Source of the DNA: Desulfatitalea sp.
GTDB taxonomy: Bacteria; Desulfobacterota; Desulfobacteria; Desulfobacterales; Desulfosarcinaceae
DNA length: 5,586 bases
NCBI GenBank assembly: GCA_018224505.1
Contig: JAGTVD010000214.1
Coordinates: forward strand, 1 to 5,586
Direction of reading: 5' to 3'
Below are positions 1 to 5,586 of this stretch, piece after piece. The notes beneath the pieces were generated by a model, which worked only from the letters and a program-made list of their open reading frames with translations, was not told the origin of the DNA and made no database searches. Positions within the stretch are counted from its first letter, which is position 1. Every line of letters begins with the position of its first letter. The position numbers and the translations under genes are program-made.

Positions 1-84
1 CCGCCGGCAGCGGACGATGAGGCATTGGCCGAAACCGTGATCCTGAACCCGAAATCCGCCGCCAATCGGAAACCGAGGCCATGA
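1..84 (+). CDS. 3' end of an upstream gene, possibly the FHA-domain half of a T6SS TagH-type protein
   Basis: Only the last 27 codons and the TGA stop (82-84) are in the window, so the product cannot be identified directly. The visible tail is acidic then basic and proline-rich, with the stretch ETVILNPKS at about 20 to 10 residues from the end. It has no visible domain and looks like a flexible tail or linker. The stop overlaps the next start as ATGA (81-84), which implies co-transcription and probably translational coupling. Because the next gene resembles the C-terminal domain of T6SS FHA proteins, an FHA-domain protein upstream is a reasonable guess. That is inference from context, not something this fragment shows. 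Confidence 0.6.
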   Translation, partial: PPAADDEALAETVILNPKSAANRKPRP

Positions 85-806
85 CCGAAACCGCCAACGC
101 TGAGCAACTGGTTGCCGAAATGCGTGCCGTCCAGACAGCCGACCCCACAGGCGCACCCCGGGCCATCGAAGCCTTGCTGGCAGAGCGGTTGGCACGCTAT
201 CCGGGTGTCGAAGGCCGCCAGATCCTGCTGAACCTTCTGGATCTGCTTTCACCTCGCGCCCAGGCGCCCCACTCAGCCTCCGACACCCAGGTGCTGACCC
301 GGGTCTGCGCGCTGCTGCTTGGACGCAACGTCAGCCCCGACGAACTCACATCGGCCCAGATGCTCGAACGGCTGGCCCAATCCCTGAACACCATTTTCGA
401 CGCCCTCAATCAGTTGATTGGTGTAATCAACATCACCTTTTCCGGTGGCAGTACCGGCGAGCAGACCATCCGCCAGTTCATCGGATTTCAGCTGCAGGGA
501 GAAAACCCGGACCAATCCCTGGAGGCCTACCTGGGACGTATCAACCAAGCGTTTCTGGCCACCCGGGAGGCATTCAAAACCGCCGCTCGGATCAAAGTCG
601 CCCAGATCCTTTCAACGCTGAGCCCCGAAACAATCGCGGCCGAACGCAGCGGCGGCCTGAAAATCGGCCCCCTGCGCAAAGCGGAAGATTATGATATTCT
701 GAGGGAGAAAATCGATCGTATCCAACGCTGGTTCGATTCGGACCGTTTCATGGAGGACCTGTTAAGGGAATTCGAGAAACAGTGCCAGGAATACACCCGC
801 AAGTAA
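81..806 (+). CDS. T6SS-associated protein resembling the TagH/ImpI (FHA protein) C-terminal domain
   Basis: This is a 241-residue soluble protein with no signal peptide, membrane segment or FHA domain. It is mostly helical. Several blocks recall the C-terminal domain of T6SS FHA proteins (TagH/ImpI/Fha): LLLGRNVSPDEL at 78-89, a helix beginning MLERLAQSLNTIFDAL at 94-109, a long helix from about 148 to 178 (EAYLGRINQAF then REAFKTAARIKVAQIL), then LSPETI at 180-185 and an aromatic-acidic end (FEKQCQEYTRK). In that family the pattern is a helix-rich domain in which a 'heredity of helices' is followed by an L-P-E segment and a final FxxxYE-like end; here the match is by eye only. FHA-type T6SS proteins are accessory or regulatory factors in the cytoplasm. 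The start is chosen because the ATG overlaps the upstream stop (ATGA); GAGG at 75-78 lies only 2 bases before it, too close for an ideal site, so coupling to upstream translation is likely. It is followed 13 bases later by tssJ. Alternatively it is an unrelated lineage-specific T6SS accessory protein. Confidence 0.6.
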   Translation: MTETANAEQLVAEMRAVQTADPTGAPRAIEALLAERLARYPGVEGRQILLNLLDLLSPRAQAPHSASDTQVLTRVCALLLGRNVSPDELTSAQMLERLAQSLNTIFDALNQLIGVINITFSGGSTGEQTIRQFIGFQLQGENPDQSLEAYLGRINQAFLATREAFKTAARIKVAQILSTLSPETIAAERSGGLKIGPLRKAEDYDILREKIDRIQRWFDSDRFMEDLLREFEKQCQEYTRK

Positions 807-810
807 GGAG
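806..810 (+). promoter_or_regulatory. Ribosome-binding site of tssJ
   Basis: AGGAG (806-810) sits 9 bases before the ATG at 820 and overlaps the last base of the preceding TAA stop (804-806). It is a strong Shine-Dalgarno match and fixes the tssJ start. Confidence 0.8.
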
Positions 811-819
811 AGTGTCACC

Positions 820-1341
820 ATGTTCCATCGCATCTTGCCGATCTTCTGGATCGCCACCCTGCTGCTGACCGCCTGCGCCACCCCGCCACTGCCCCCACCG
901 GACTGGGGCTATGAGAAGGATGCCATCGAGATCCACCTGAAAGCCGACCCCCAACTCAATCTCGATGACGGCGCCCCCCACACCCTGGTCCTGTGCACCT
1001 ACCAGCTTCGGGACCCCAACACCTTCCACCGTCTGGGGGAGGACATGGAGGGCATCTACAAACTGCTCGAATGCGGGTTGTTTGACGGCAGCGTGGCCAC
1101 CGCCAAGCGTTTAATCGTCCATCCGGGCCAGGATGTGGTCACCCGGCTGGACCGCGCCGCGGGCGCCCAGTATGTGGCCGTCGTGGCCGGCTATTATACT
1201 TTGCACAAGGAGCGCGTGACCCGGTTGTTCGATATTCCGGTGGTGGTCGACGAGTCGGGACTGCTGCGCAAGACCCGCGTCGCAAAGCCCGGCTCCCTGG
1301 CCATCGAATTGGAATTGGGACCGCTGCAGATCAATCCTTAA
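820..1341 (+). CDS. tssJ: Type VI secretion system outer-membrane lipoprotein TssJ
   Basis: TssJ is the outer-membrane lipoprotein of the T6SS membrane complex; it faces the periplasm and binds the C-terminal part of TssM. The 173-residue length fits the family. The N-terminus is a lipoprotein signal: a basic start (His-Arg), a hydrophobic core and the lipobox LTAC ending at Cys19, the predicted lipidated residue. The residue after Cys is Ala, not Asp, which fits outer-membrane sorting. Family-like segments follow: YQLRD at 61-65, KLLECGLFDG at 81-90, the HPGQD segment at 101-105 (a proline-glycine turn conserved in TssJ) and YVAVVAGYY at 118-126, consistent with the beta-sandwich fold. Cys59 and Cys85 are two further cysteines in the mature part. 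The start is supported by AGGAG 9 bases upstream. The gene sits directly before tssK, tssL and tssM, the usual T6SS neighbours, which strengthens the call. Confidence 0.92.
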   Translation: MFHRILPIFWIATLLLTACATPPLPPPDWGYEKDAIEIHLKADPQLNLDDGAPHTLVLCTYQLRDPNTFHRLGEDMEGIYKLLECGLFDGSVATAKRLIVHPGQDVVTRLDRAAGAQYVAVVAGYYTLHKERVTRLFDIPVVVDESGLLRKTRVAKPGSLAIELELGPLQINP

Positions 1342-1366
1342 TCAATAATCAATGGAATAACGGATT
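1342..1366 (+). other. AT-rich tssJ-tssK spacer with weak translation signal
   Basis: This 25-base gap is the longest non-coding stretch in the window and is markedly AT-rich against its GC-rich surroundings. Together with the end of tssJ it holds a short repeated unit (ATCAATAATCAAT, 1341-1353). Only weak Shine-Dalgarno-like GGA triplets are seen (1354-1356 and 1362-1364) before the ATG at 1367. The low structure expected of an AT-rich leader may compensate. No hairpin terminator or convincing promoter is present. Confidence 0.5.
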
Positions 1367-2755
1367 ATGACGGAACGCGCGCTCTTCTGGCACCAGGGGC
1401 TGTTCCTGCAGCCCCAGCACCTGCAATTGAGCAGCCGGTATCACGAGGCTTTGAACCTTCCGCTCAAGCAATACCTGCAACCCCACTTCTGGGGTGTCGG
1501 CCACTACCAGGTTCAGGCCGCCGCCCTGGACAACCGCAGCTTCCACCTCACAGCGGGTAAATTCCTGTTTCCCGACATGACCTATGTGGAAATACCCGGC
1601 AACGGTGTGGTCATGCCGCGTTCTTTCGAGGCGGACTGGGAAGCGGGCAGCCAGCGGTTCGGGGTTTACCTCGGCCTGCGCAAATGCAGTGCGACCGGCG
1701 CCAATGTGACGGTAGTCAACGATATCGATGACGTGGTGGACGTCCGCACCCGCTGGGCAACCGCCGCCGCTGCCGAACCGGTATCCGACCTGCACCAGGA
1801 CGGGCCGGCGGCGGAAGTGCAGCGTCTGTCCCATGTAATTGGCCTTTTCTGGGAATCGGAAAAGGACCGCCTGGGGGACTATGAATTGATTCCCATCGCC
1901 CAACTGGAGCGGGACCAGGATCGGGTGCGCATGTCCCCGGCCTACGTTCCCCCCTGTCTGGGCATCGGCGCCGACGACACCCTGTTTAACACCATAAAGG
2001 AGATTCGCGATCAGATCGGGGCCCGCGCGCGCCAGCTGGAAGCATACAAACGGGACCGCGGGCTCCATTCGGCTGAGTTCGGCGCCCGGGACATGGTCTA
2101 CCTGCTCGCCCTGCGCTCCCTGAACCGCTACGCGTCCCTGCTCGAACACTTCACAGCCGCGCGCCACGGGCACCCCTGGAGCGTTTACGGCGTGTTGAGC
2201 CAACTGATCGGCGAACTCTCCACCTTCGCCGGGGATATCTCCTACACCGGGGAAACCACCGCCGGCGAGCGGCTGCTGCCATCTTACGACCACAACCGCC
2301 TGGGCCCCTGTTTCAGCGGCGCATTGTCGCTGATCACCCAGATGCTCGACCAGATCACCGCCGGGCCTGAATATGTGCTCCCCATGCTGTTCGACGGCAC
2401 CTACTTCGGCACCGACATGCCGCCGGCCATCTTCGAAGGCCGCAACCGCTTCTACCTGGTGATGGAAACCGACGCCGACCCCAAAACCGTTCTGCCGGCC
2501 CTGGCGGGAATCGCCAAACTGGGTTGCCGGGAATCGCTGCCCATATTGATTGCACGCTCCCTGTCGGGCGTCGGTCTGCAGCACCTGGAAACACCCCCCC
2601 GGGAGCTGCCGCGCCGCGGCCGGGCCCTCTATTTTCAAGTCGACCATCATGACGACCAGTGGCTGCAGGTGCAAAAAGGCAAAAACCTGGCACTTTACTG
2701 GGATACGGCGCCCGAGGATCTGACGGTGGAATTGATGGCCGTGGGAAGGAGTTGA
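1367..2755 (+). CDS. tssK: Type VI secretion system baseplate subunit TssK
   Basis: TssK is a cytoplasmic, trimeric baseplate protein that links the baseplate wedge to the TssL and TssM cytoplasmic domains of the membrane complex. The 462 residues match the family's usual size of about 440 to 460. The N-terminus carries the family signature WHQGLFLQPQHLQ (8-20), which corresponds to the conserved G-M/L-F-L-x-P-Q-H motif. Other family-like parts are the central helical region around residues 205-280 (IRDQIGARARQLEAYKRDRG, then a YLLALRSLNRYASLLEHF segment) and the C-terminal receptor-binding region, where FYLVMETDAD and RALYFQVDHHDDQW are typical. There is no signal peptide or membrane segment. 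Translation starts at ATG 1367 after a weak ribosome-binding site; the start places the signature motif at the expected distance from the N-terminus. The stop is 4 bases before tssL. No frameshift or missing region is apparent. Confidence 0.95.
   Translation: MTERALFWHQGLFLQPQHLQLSSRYHEALNLPLKQYLQPHFWGVGHYQVQAAALDNRSFHLTAGKFLFPDMTYVEIPGNGVVMPRSFEADWEAGSQRFGVYLGLRKCSATGANVTVVNDIDDVVDVRTRWATAAAAEPVSDLHQDGPAAEVQRLSHVIGLFWESEKDRLGDYELIPIAQLERDQDRVRMSPAYVPPCLGIGADDTLFNTIKEIRDQIGARARQLEAYKRDRGLHSAEFGARDMVYLLALRSLNRYASLLEHFTAARHGHPWSVYGVLSQLIGELSTFAGDISYTGETTAGERLLPSYDHNRLGPCFSGALSLITQMLDQITAGPEYVLPMLFDGTYFGTDMPPAIFEGRNRFYLVMETDADPKTVLPALAGIAKLGCRESLPILIARSLSGVGLQHLETPPRELPRRGRALYFQVDHHDDQWLQVQKGKNLALYWDTAPEDLTVELMAVGRS
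2746..2751 (+). promoter_or_regulatory. Ribosome-binding site of tssL
   Basis: AAGGAG (2746-2751) lies inside the last codons of tssK, 8 bases before the tssL ATG at 2760. It is a strong, well-spaced Shine-Dalgarno and fixes the tssL start. Confidence 0.8.
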
Positions 2756-2759
2756 CACC

Positions 2760-3434
2760 ATGCGCTTGTCCGACTGTTTCATGGAGATCCTGGCTTACAC
2801 CACCGCCGTCGCCGGCGGCGGCCAGACGGCCCCCTATGATCAGGTGCGCAATACCCTGGAGCAACTGATCACCCAAAGCGAAGCGTGCATGGCCCGGGGA
2901 TCGTTCTCCCGGGAAGAGTTCGACCTGGCCCGTTTCGCCGTGTTCGCCTGGGTGGACGAAACCTTGCTCGCTTCCGCCTGGGAAGGCCGCCAGCAATGGC
3001 AGCGGGAGCAGTTGCAGCGGGTCCATTTTCAAACAGCCGATGCCGGCGAGCTTTTCTTCGAACGGCTAAACGGCATCGGCCCTCATCAGCAGCATGTGCG
3101 CGAAGTGTACTACCTTTGCCTCGCATTGGGATTCAGCGGGCAGTACTGCAACGCGGGGGACGACTTCATGCTCGAGCAGCTCCGGTCGCAGAACCTCAAA
3201 CTGCTCACCGGCAGTTCCATGGGGATCCCTTCCATGGACAACCAGACCCTCTTTCCCGATGCGTACCCCAAAGGAGAATCCGATGGGCCTCCGACCGCGC
3301 CCGGCAAGGCACGCTGGCCCGCCTACGCCATTATCTGCACCGTGGCACCCGTGGCGCTTTACGGTATCCTGTTTCTTGTCTACCGTTTTATTCTGGGCAA
3401 TATCGGCAGCAACCTTATCCGTACGGTGCAGTAA
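2760..3434 (+). CDS. tssL: Type VI secretion system inner-membrane protein TssL (DotU/IcmH family), short form
   Basis: TssL is a tail-anchored inner-membrane protein that partners TssM and contacts the baseplate through its cytoplasmic domain. The 224 residues comprise an N-terminal helical cytoplasmic domain (about 1-165), a short variable linker rich in Gly, Pro and charged residues (about 165-186), one membrane segment (about 189-211, WPAYAI to YRFIL) and a tail of roughly a dozen residues. Family hallmarks are visible: FAVFAWVDETLL (59-70, with Asp66-Glu67), the tryptophan-rich W74/W80 segment, GELFFERL (96-103) and REVYYLCLALGFSGQY (114-129). It ends soon after the membrane segment, so it lacks the C-terminal OmpA-like peptidoglycan-binding domain found in 'evolved' TssL proteins; anchoring to the cell wall, if any, must come from another protein. 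AAGGAG is 8 bases upstream of the start. Its TAA stop abuts the tssM ATG with no spacer. Confidence 0.94.
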   Translation: MRLSDCFMEILAYTTAVAGGGQTAPYDQVRNTLEQLITQSEACMARGSFSREEFDLARFAVFAWVDETLLASAWEGRQQWQREQLQRVHFQTADAGELFFERLNGIGPHQQHVREVYYLCLALGFSGQYCNAGDDFMLEQLRSQNLKLLTGSSMGIPSMDNQTLFPDAYPKGESDGPPTAPGKARWPAYAIICTVAPVALYGILFLVYRFILGNIGSNLIRTVQ

Positions 3435-3438
3435 ATGA
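3283..3438 (+). other. Out-of-frame mini-ORF inside tssL ending on the tssM start codon (speculative)
   Basis: A 51-codon frame begins at ATG 3283 in a different frame from tssL and ends at TGA 3436-3438, overlapping the tssM ATG (3435-3437) as ATGA. AAGGAG (3271-3276) lies 6 bases before its ATG, a textbook Shine-Dalgarno in the middle of tssL. The peptide has a Pro/Arg-rich start and a fairly hydrophobic stretch (about FTVSCFLSTVLFWAISAATL), but this lies over the tssL membrane-segment codons, where any frame tends to be hydrophobic. I do not claim a functional peptide. Translation of it could deliver ribosomes to tssM, which lacks a clear ribosome-binding site. In tssL the same bases read PKGES, so the motif may be chance. 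Confidence 0.2.
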
Positions 3439-5586
3439 AATCGATCATGGGATGGCTGATCAAAACGCTCTTGTTGACCACCCTGGTGGCCCTGGTGGCT
3501 CTGGTGCTTTTCGGCCTGGCGCTGTGGATCGGCTGGCCCTGGTGGGTCGGTTTTTTCCTGGTACTGGGGCTGGCAGGGCTGGTTCTGGCGGGTGCCGCGG
3601 TGCGCAAGCTGATGTTGCGCCGCCGCGAGCAGCTGTTCGTGCACCAGATCATCGCCCAGGACGACGCCCGCCGGCAAAGCCTGGCGCCCGGGGAGCAGGC
3701 GACGGCCCGGGACCTGCAAGCCCGCTGGAAGGAAGCCATCGACACCCTGCGCCGTTCCCACCTGCGCAAACAGGGCAACCCGCTCTATGTGCTGCCCTGG
3801 TACATGGTCATCGGTGAAAGCGGATCGGGGAAAACCACCGCCATCCAAAGCGCCCGGCTCTCCTCGCCCTTTGCCGAAATGACCCGGACATCGGGCATAT
3901 CCGGCACGCGCAATTGCGACTGGTGGTTTTTCGAGCAGGCGATCCTGCTCGATACCGCCGGCCGATATGCCCTGCCCGTAGACGAAGGCCGGGACAAGGA
4001 GGAGTGGCAGACCTTTTTGACGCTGCTGGCTAAATTCCGCAAAAAAGAGCCCCTCAACGGCCTGGTGGTGACCATCGCGGCGGACCGGTTGGCCCAGGCC
4101 GCCCCAGAAGCCCTGCAGGAGGACGGCCGCGCCATCCGCCAGCGCATCGAGGAGCTGACCCGGGTGCTGGGCGCACGTTCACCGGTCTACATCCTGGTGA
4201 CCAAGTGCGATCTTGTCCAGGGCGCTGCAGGGTTTTGCGACCAGCTTCCCGAGGCGGTCCTCAAACAAGCCATGGGTCATGTGAACCAAACCCTCGACAC
4301 CGATGCCGGGAACCTTGTGGACAGAGTCTTTCGGCACGTCGGCGACCGGCTGCGGGAACTGCGCCTGTTGATGCTGCACAAACAGCAGGATCACGCCGCC
4401 ACCGCCAAAATGCTGCTGTTCCCCGAGGAACTCGGCAAACTCCAAACCCCATTGGCAGCCTTCGTTCAAGGCGCCTTTCAGCAAAATCCTTACCAGGAGA
4501 CACCGCTGCTCAGGGGCATCTTTTTCAGCTCGGGCCGCCAGGAAGGCACCCCTTTTTCCCACTTCCTCGGCGCTTTGGGATTGATCCAATCCCGGGATGT
4601 CCTGCCCGGTACCAGCAAGGGCCTCTTTCTGCATGACTTTTTCGCCCGCATCCTGCCAACGGACCGGCACATCTTCCGGCCCACCCAACGCATGCAGCAG
4701 TGGCGCCTGCTGACCCGTAACCTGGGGCTGGCGGCTTGGGTGGCAGTCACCATGGCCGCCTGCGGTCTTCTCAGCTATGCCTTTGTCAAAAACCTCAACA
4801 CCCTGGCCGATGTGCGTCGCGAGTTTCAGAAACCGGCTTTGCTCCAAGGGCAACTGCTGGCAGACGTGATCACCATGGACCGGTTTCGTCAGGCGGTCAG
4901 CGAGGTGGAAGAGCGCAACCGCAACTGGTGGATTCCCCGCCTGGGCCTGACCGAAAGCCTCAAGGTGGAAACCGCGCTTAAACAGCAGTATGTGAGCCTG
5001 TTTCACAACGGCTTTCTGCAACCGTTCGACCGGACCATGGCCGAACGGATGACCCATTTCGGCGAACAGACCCCCGAGGCGGCCTTCGGCGCCCACGTGA
5101 TCCACCTGGCCCGGCGAATCAATCTGCTCAAGGCACGCCTGGCCGATGCGGACCCGGCGCGCCTGGCCGCCCAGCCCCAGCCGGGCTATGGTCCCGCCGT
5201 GCTCGACCGCACCGATACGATCCCCGAAATCCAGACCCGCATCGGCACCCAATACCTCTACGCCCTGGCATGGACCCGGGACAGCGCCCGCCTCAATGAG
5301 GAGCTGACCCAGCTACAGACCTGGCTCAAGCACCTGCTCACCCAGCCGGACGTCACCCTCAACTGGTTGGCCGCCTGGGCCGGCACCGACTCTTCCCTGG
5401 CCCCGGCGCGCATGGCCGATTTCTGGGGCCCCCTTGCGGCCGAAGATCTTCCGGAGGTCGCGGCCGCCTTCACGGTGGCCGGCAAAATAAAAATCGAAGG
5501 CGCCATCAACGAAATCGAAGCCGCACTGTTCGAGCCGTTGCTCCTCGCCGGCGCCAAAAGCGCTTTCGCCGAGTGGTACCAAACCA
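3435..5586 (+). CDS. tssM: Type VI secretion system inner-membrane protein TssM (IcmF family), N-terminal 717 codons
   Basis: TssM (IcmF) spans the inner membrane and periplasm and joins TssL to TssJ in the T6SS membrane complex. The frame is open from ATG 3435 to the window edge with no stop or frameshift; full-length family members are about 1,100-1,200 residues, so roughly the last 400-450 are missing here. Visible order: two membrane segments (about 11-33 and 36-56), a cytoplasmic NTPase-like domain, a third membrane segment (about 430-450) and the start of the periplasmic region. The nucleotide-binding motifs are intact: Walker A GESGSGKTT (127-135, Lys133), GTRNCDWWF (157-165), Walker B-type LLDTAGRY (171-178, Asp173) and TKCD (256-259). 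Further family landmarks are PLNGLVVTI (about 207-215), RGIFFSSGRQEGTPF (360-374) and LFLHDFFARIL (397-407). The start abuts the tssL stop and has no clear Shine-Dalgarno; ATG 3447 (Met5) is an alternative start but has no better signal. Strong identification. Confidence 0.95.
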   Translation, partial: MKSIMGWLIKTLLLTTLVALVALVLFGLALWIGWPWWVGFFLVLGLAGLVLAGAAVRKLMLRRREQLFVHQIIAQDDARRQSLAPGEQATARDLQARWKEAIDTLRRSHLRKQGNPLYVLPWYMVIGESGSGKTTAIQSARLSSPFAEMTRTSGISGTRNCDWWFFEQAILLDTAGRYALPVDEGRDKEEWQTFLTLLAKFRKKEPLNGLVVTIAADRLAQAAPEALQEDGRAIRQRIEELTRVLGARSPVYILVTKCDLVQGAAGFCDQLPEAVLKQAMGHVNQTLDTDAGNLVDRVFRHVGDRLRELRLLMLHKQQDHAATAKMLLFPEELGKLQTPLAAFVQGAFQQNPYQETPLLRGIFFSSGRQEGTPFSHFLGALGLIQSRDVLPGTSKGLFLHDFFARILPTDRHIFRPTQRMQQWRLLTRNLGLAAWVAVTMAACGLLSYAFVKNLNTLADVRREFQKPALLQGQLLADVITMDRFRQAVSEVEERNRNWWIPRLGLTESLKVETALKQQYVSLFHNGFLQPFDRTMAERMTHFGEQTPEAAFGAHVIHLARRINLLKARLADADPARLAAQPQPGYGPAVLDRTDTIPEIQTRIGTQYLYALAWTRDSARLNEELTQLQTWLKHLLTQPDVTLNWLAAWAGTDSSLAPARMADFWGPLAAEDLPEVAAAFTVAGKIKIEGAINEIEAALFEPLLLAGAKSAFAEWYQT

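Noticed and set aside
1339..1366. Possible terminator or promoter between tssJ and tssK
   Set aside because: The gap is AT-rich but contains no GC-rich stem followed by a T-run, and no convincing paired -35/-10 elements with proper spacing. It is better explained as a short intra-operon spacer.
1349..2782. 477-codon open frame on the - strand, covering all of tssK
   Set aside because: It is antisense to tssK, whose protein matches its family throughout. The antisense product has no recognisable domain and is rich in Gly, Gln and Val as expected from reversed GC-rich codons. Long antisense frames are common in GC-rich genes.
2885..3817. 310-codon + strand frame spanning the tssL-tssM junction
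   Set aside because: It overlaps two well-supported genes in another frame and is extremely rich in Arg, Pro, Ala and Gly, the usual signature of an out-of-frame reading in GC-rich DNA.
4179..5252. 357-codon open frame on the - strand inside tssM
   Set aside because: It lies within the uninterrupted tssM frame, whose motifs are clearly family-specific, and the antisense product shows no coherent domain.
1..5586. CRISPR array, tRNA/rRNA genes, insertion sequences or attachment sites
   Set aside because: Coding sequence fills the window almost completely. I saw no regularly spaced repeats, no tRNA-like or rRNA-like segment, no transposase and no terminal inverted repeats.

Overview
This window is part of a type VI secretion system (T6SS) operon. 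All genes lie on the + strand and are packed almost end to end. The sequence is GC-rich with C/G-ending codons, and the encoded proteins are Gram-negative envelope proteins, including a diderm lipoprotein and inner-membrane proteins. The codon style and the gene order (FHA-related gene, tssJ, tssK, tssL, tssM) would fit a proteobacterium or a desulfobacterial/deltaproteobacterial lineage. That placement is inference; nothing in the window identifies a taxon.

Layout: 1-84 is the last 27 codons of an upstream gene. 81-806 is a 241-residue protein resembling the C-terminal domain of T6SS-associated FHA proteins (TagH/ImpI type), starting inside the upstream stop codon (ATGA). 820-1341 is the outer-membrane lipoprotein TssJ. 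1367-2755 is the baseplate/membrane-complex adaptor TssK. 2760-3434 is the inner-membrane protein TssL (DotU/IcmH type, without a peptidoglycan-binding extension). 3435-5586 is the first 717 codons of TssM (IcmF), which runs off the right edge. Gaps between genes are -4, 13, 25, 4 and 0 bases. There is no gene-free stretch above 25 bases and no room for an internal terminator, so one polycistronic message is likely. I see no promoter; it probably lies upstream of the window.

How the genes work together, from established T6SS biology: TssJ (outer membrane), TssM (inner membrane and periplasm) and TssL (inner membrane) form the trans-envelope complex. TssK joins the cytoplasmic baseplate to the TssL/TssM cytoplasmic domains. 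FHA proteins of the TagH/Fha type are regulatory or accessory factors that respond to threonine phosphorylation in some systems. The sheath, tube, spike, ClpV and other baseplate genes are not in this window.

This is a recognisable, apparently intact T6SS core module rather than a new system. The points most worth a second look are the apparently split FHA/TagH-type gene with a 4-base overlap, and the tssL-tssM junction. There tssM has no gap and no clear ribosome-binding site, but an out-of-frame mini-ORF inside tssL, with a good Shine-Dalgarno, ends exactly on the tssM start codon.
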